Shown here: piece after piece, positions 5,306 through 5,458 of the stretch
Position numbering within the stretch: position 1 is the stretch's first letter
Layout: every line of letters starts with the position of its first letter
Source: Deltaproteobacteria bacterium
GTDB taxonomy: Bacteria; Myxococcota_A; UBA9160; SZUA-336
Assembly: GCA_030673955.1 (NCBI GenBank)
Contig: DAOVBF010000109.1
Coordinates: forward strand, 1 to 5,458
Reading direction: 5' to 3'
DNA: 5,458 nt
Notes under the pieces: generated by a model
The model's database searches: none
Told to the model about the DNA's origin: nothing
What the model saw: the letters and a program-made list of their open reading frames with translations, nothing else
Position numbers and translations under genes: made by a program

Positions 5306-5458
5306 GCCAACCCCCCACCCTTGCGGCGCAGCAACTCGTCGAACTCCACGCGGAATGCCTCCAGGCGCTCGAGCAAGTGGACCAGACGCGCGTTGGAGTA
5401 ATTGTACGCGATGACTGCGGGGATGGCAGCGAATAGACCCACGGCCGTCGCCACCAGA
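5302..5458 (-). CDS. tolQ: Tol-Pal system motor protein TolQ, C-terminal fragment
   Basis: The last 51 residues are visible; the rest lies beyond the right edge. The peptide LVATAVGLFAAIPAVIAYN followed by YSNARLVHLLERLEAFRVEF is the third transmembrane helix and cytoplasmic tail of the ExbB/TolQ/MotA family. The ATAVGLFAAIPAVIAYN motif is the family signature; it includes the pore-lining Thr and the Pro that help form the proton path next to the TolR aspartate. The reading ends at TGA 5304-5302, overlapping the tolR ATG by four bases, which implies coupled translation of the two motor subunits. The ExbB alternative is unlikely because tolR, tolA, tolB and pal follow in canonical order. Confidence 0.95.
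   Translation of the reverse strand, partial: LVATAVGLFAAIPAVIAYNYSNARLVHLLERLEAFRVEFDELLRRKGGGLA

Noticed and set aside
4899..5318. Upstream in-frame extension of tolA through tolR
   Set aside because: It overlaps the whole of tolR, whose family motifs are intact, and adds residues of no known family. The GTG at the tolR stop fits TolA's N-terminal membrane anchor.

Overview
The window looks like a piece of chromosome from a high-GC, diderm (Gram-negative) bacterium. All nine genes lie on the minus strand, so the operon reads from position 5458 down to 1. The evidence for an outer membrane is a nearly complete Tol-Pal system. The gene order, the short DksA, the Pro/Lys-rich short TolA and the general protein style suggest a deltaproteobacterium-like lineage (Desulfobacterota, Myxococcota, Binatota or a similar soil/sediment group). 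That placement is inference; no species can be named from this window.

Layout in transcription order: the 3' end of tolQ (5302-5458, cut by the window edge), tolR (4895-5305), tolA (4158-4898), tolB (2863-4158), a 94-base gap (2769-2862), pal (2262-2768), cpoB/ybgF (1513-2265), a short dksA-family gene (1163-1516), tsaD (106-1146) and the 5' end of rsmA/ksgA (1-115, cut by the window edge). Coding density is near total. Neighbouring genes overlap by 1, 4 or about 10 bases, except for 16 bases between dksA and tsaD and the 94-base gap before pal. No stretch of 300 bases or more lacks a gene. I saw no RNA gene, mobile element, CRISPR array or convincing terminator.

TolQ-TolR form the proton-driven inner-membrane motor and TolA is the periplasm-spanning transmitter. 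TolB and the lipoprotein Pal link it to the outer membrane and peptidoglycan, and CpoB is the periplasmic TPR/coiled-coil partner. Together they drive outer-membrane constriction and peptidoglycan remodelling at division. The three downstream genes are different: a DksA-type RNA-polymerase regulator, a tRNA t6A synthesis enzyme and a 16S rRNA dimethyltransferase. They appear to share the transcript, which would tie envelope division machinery to transcription and translation quality genes.

I do not see an undescribed system. The points most worth a second look are near-exclusive GTG initiation (7 of 8 visible starts) with repeated GTGA stop/start overlaps, a candidate sigma-54 promoter in the only real gap (upstream of pal), an 18-base tandem repeat in tolA, and atypical lipoboxes in Pal and CpoB.
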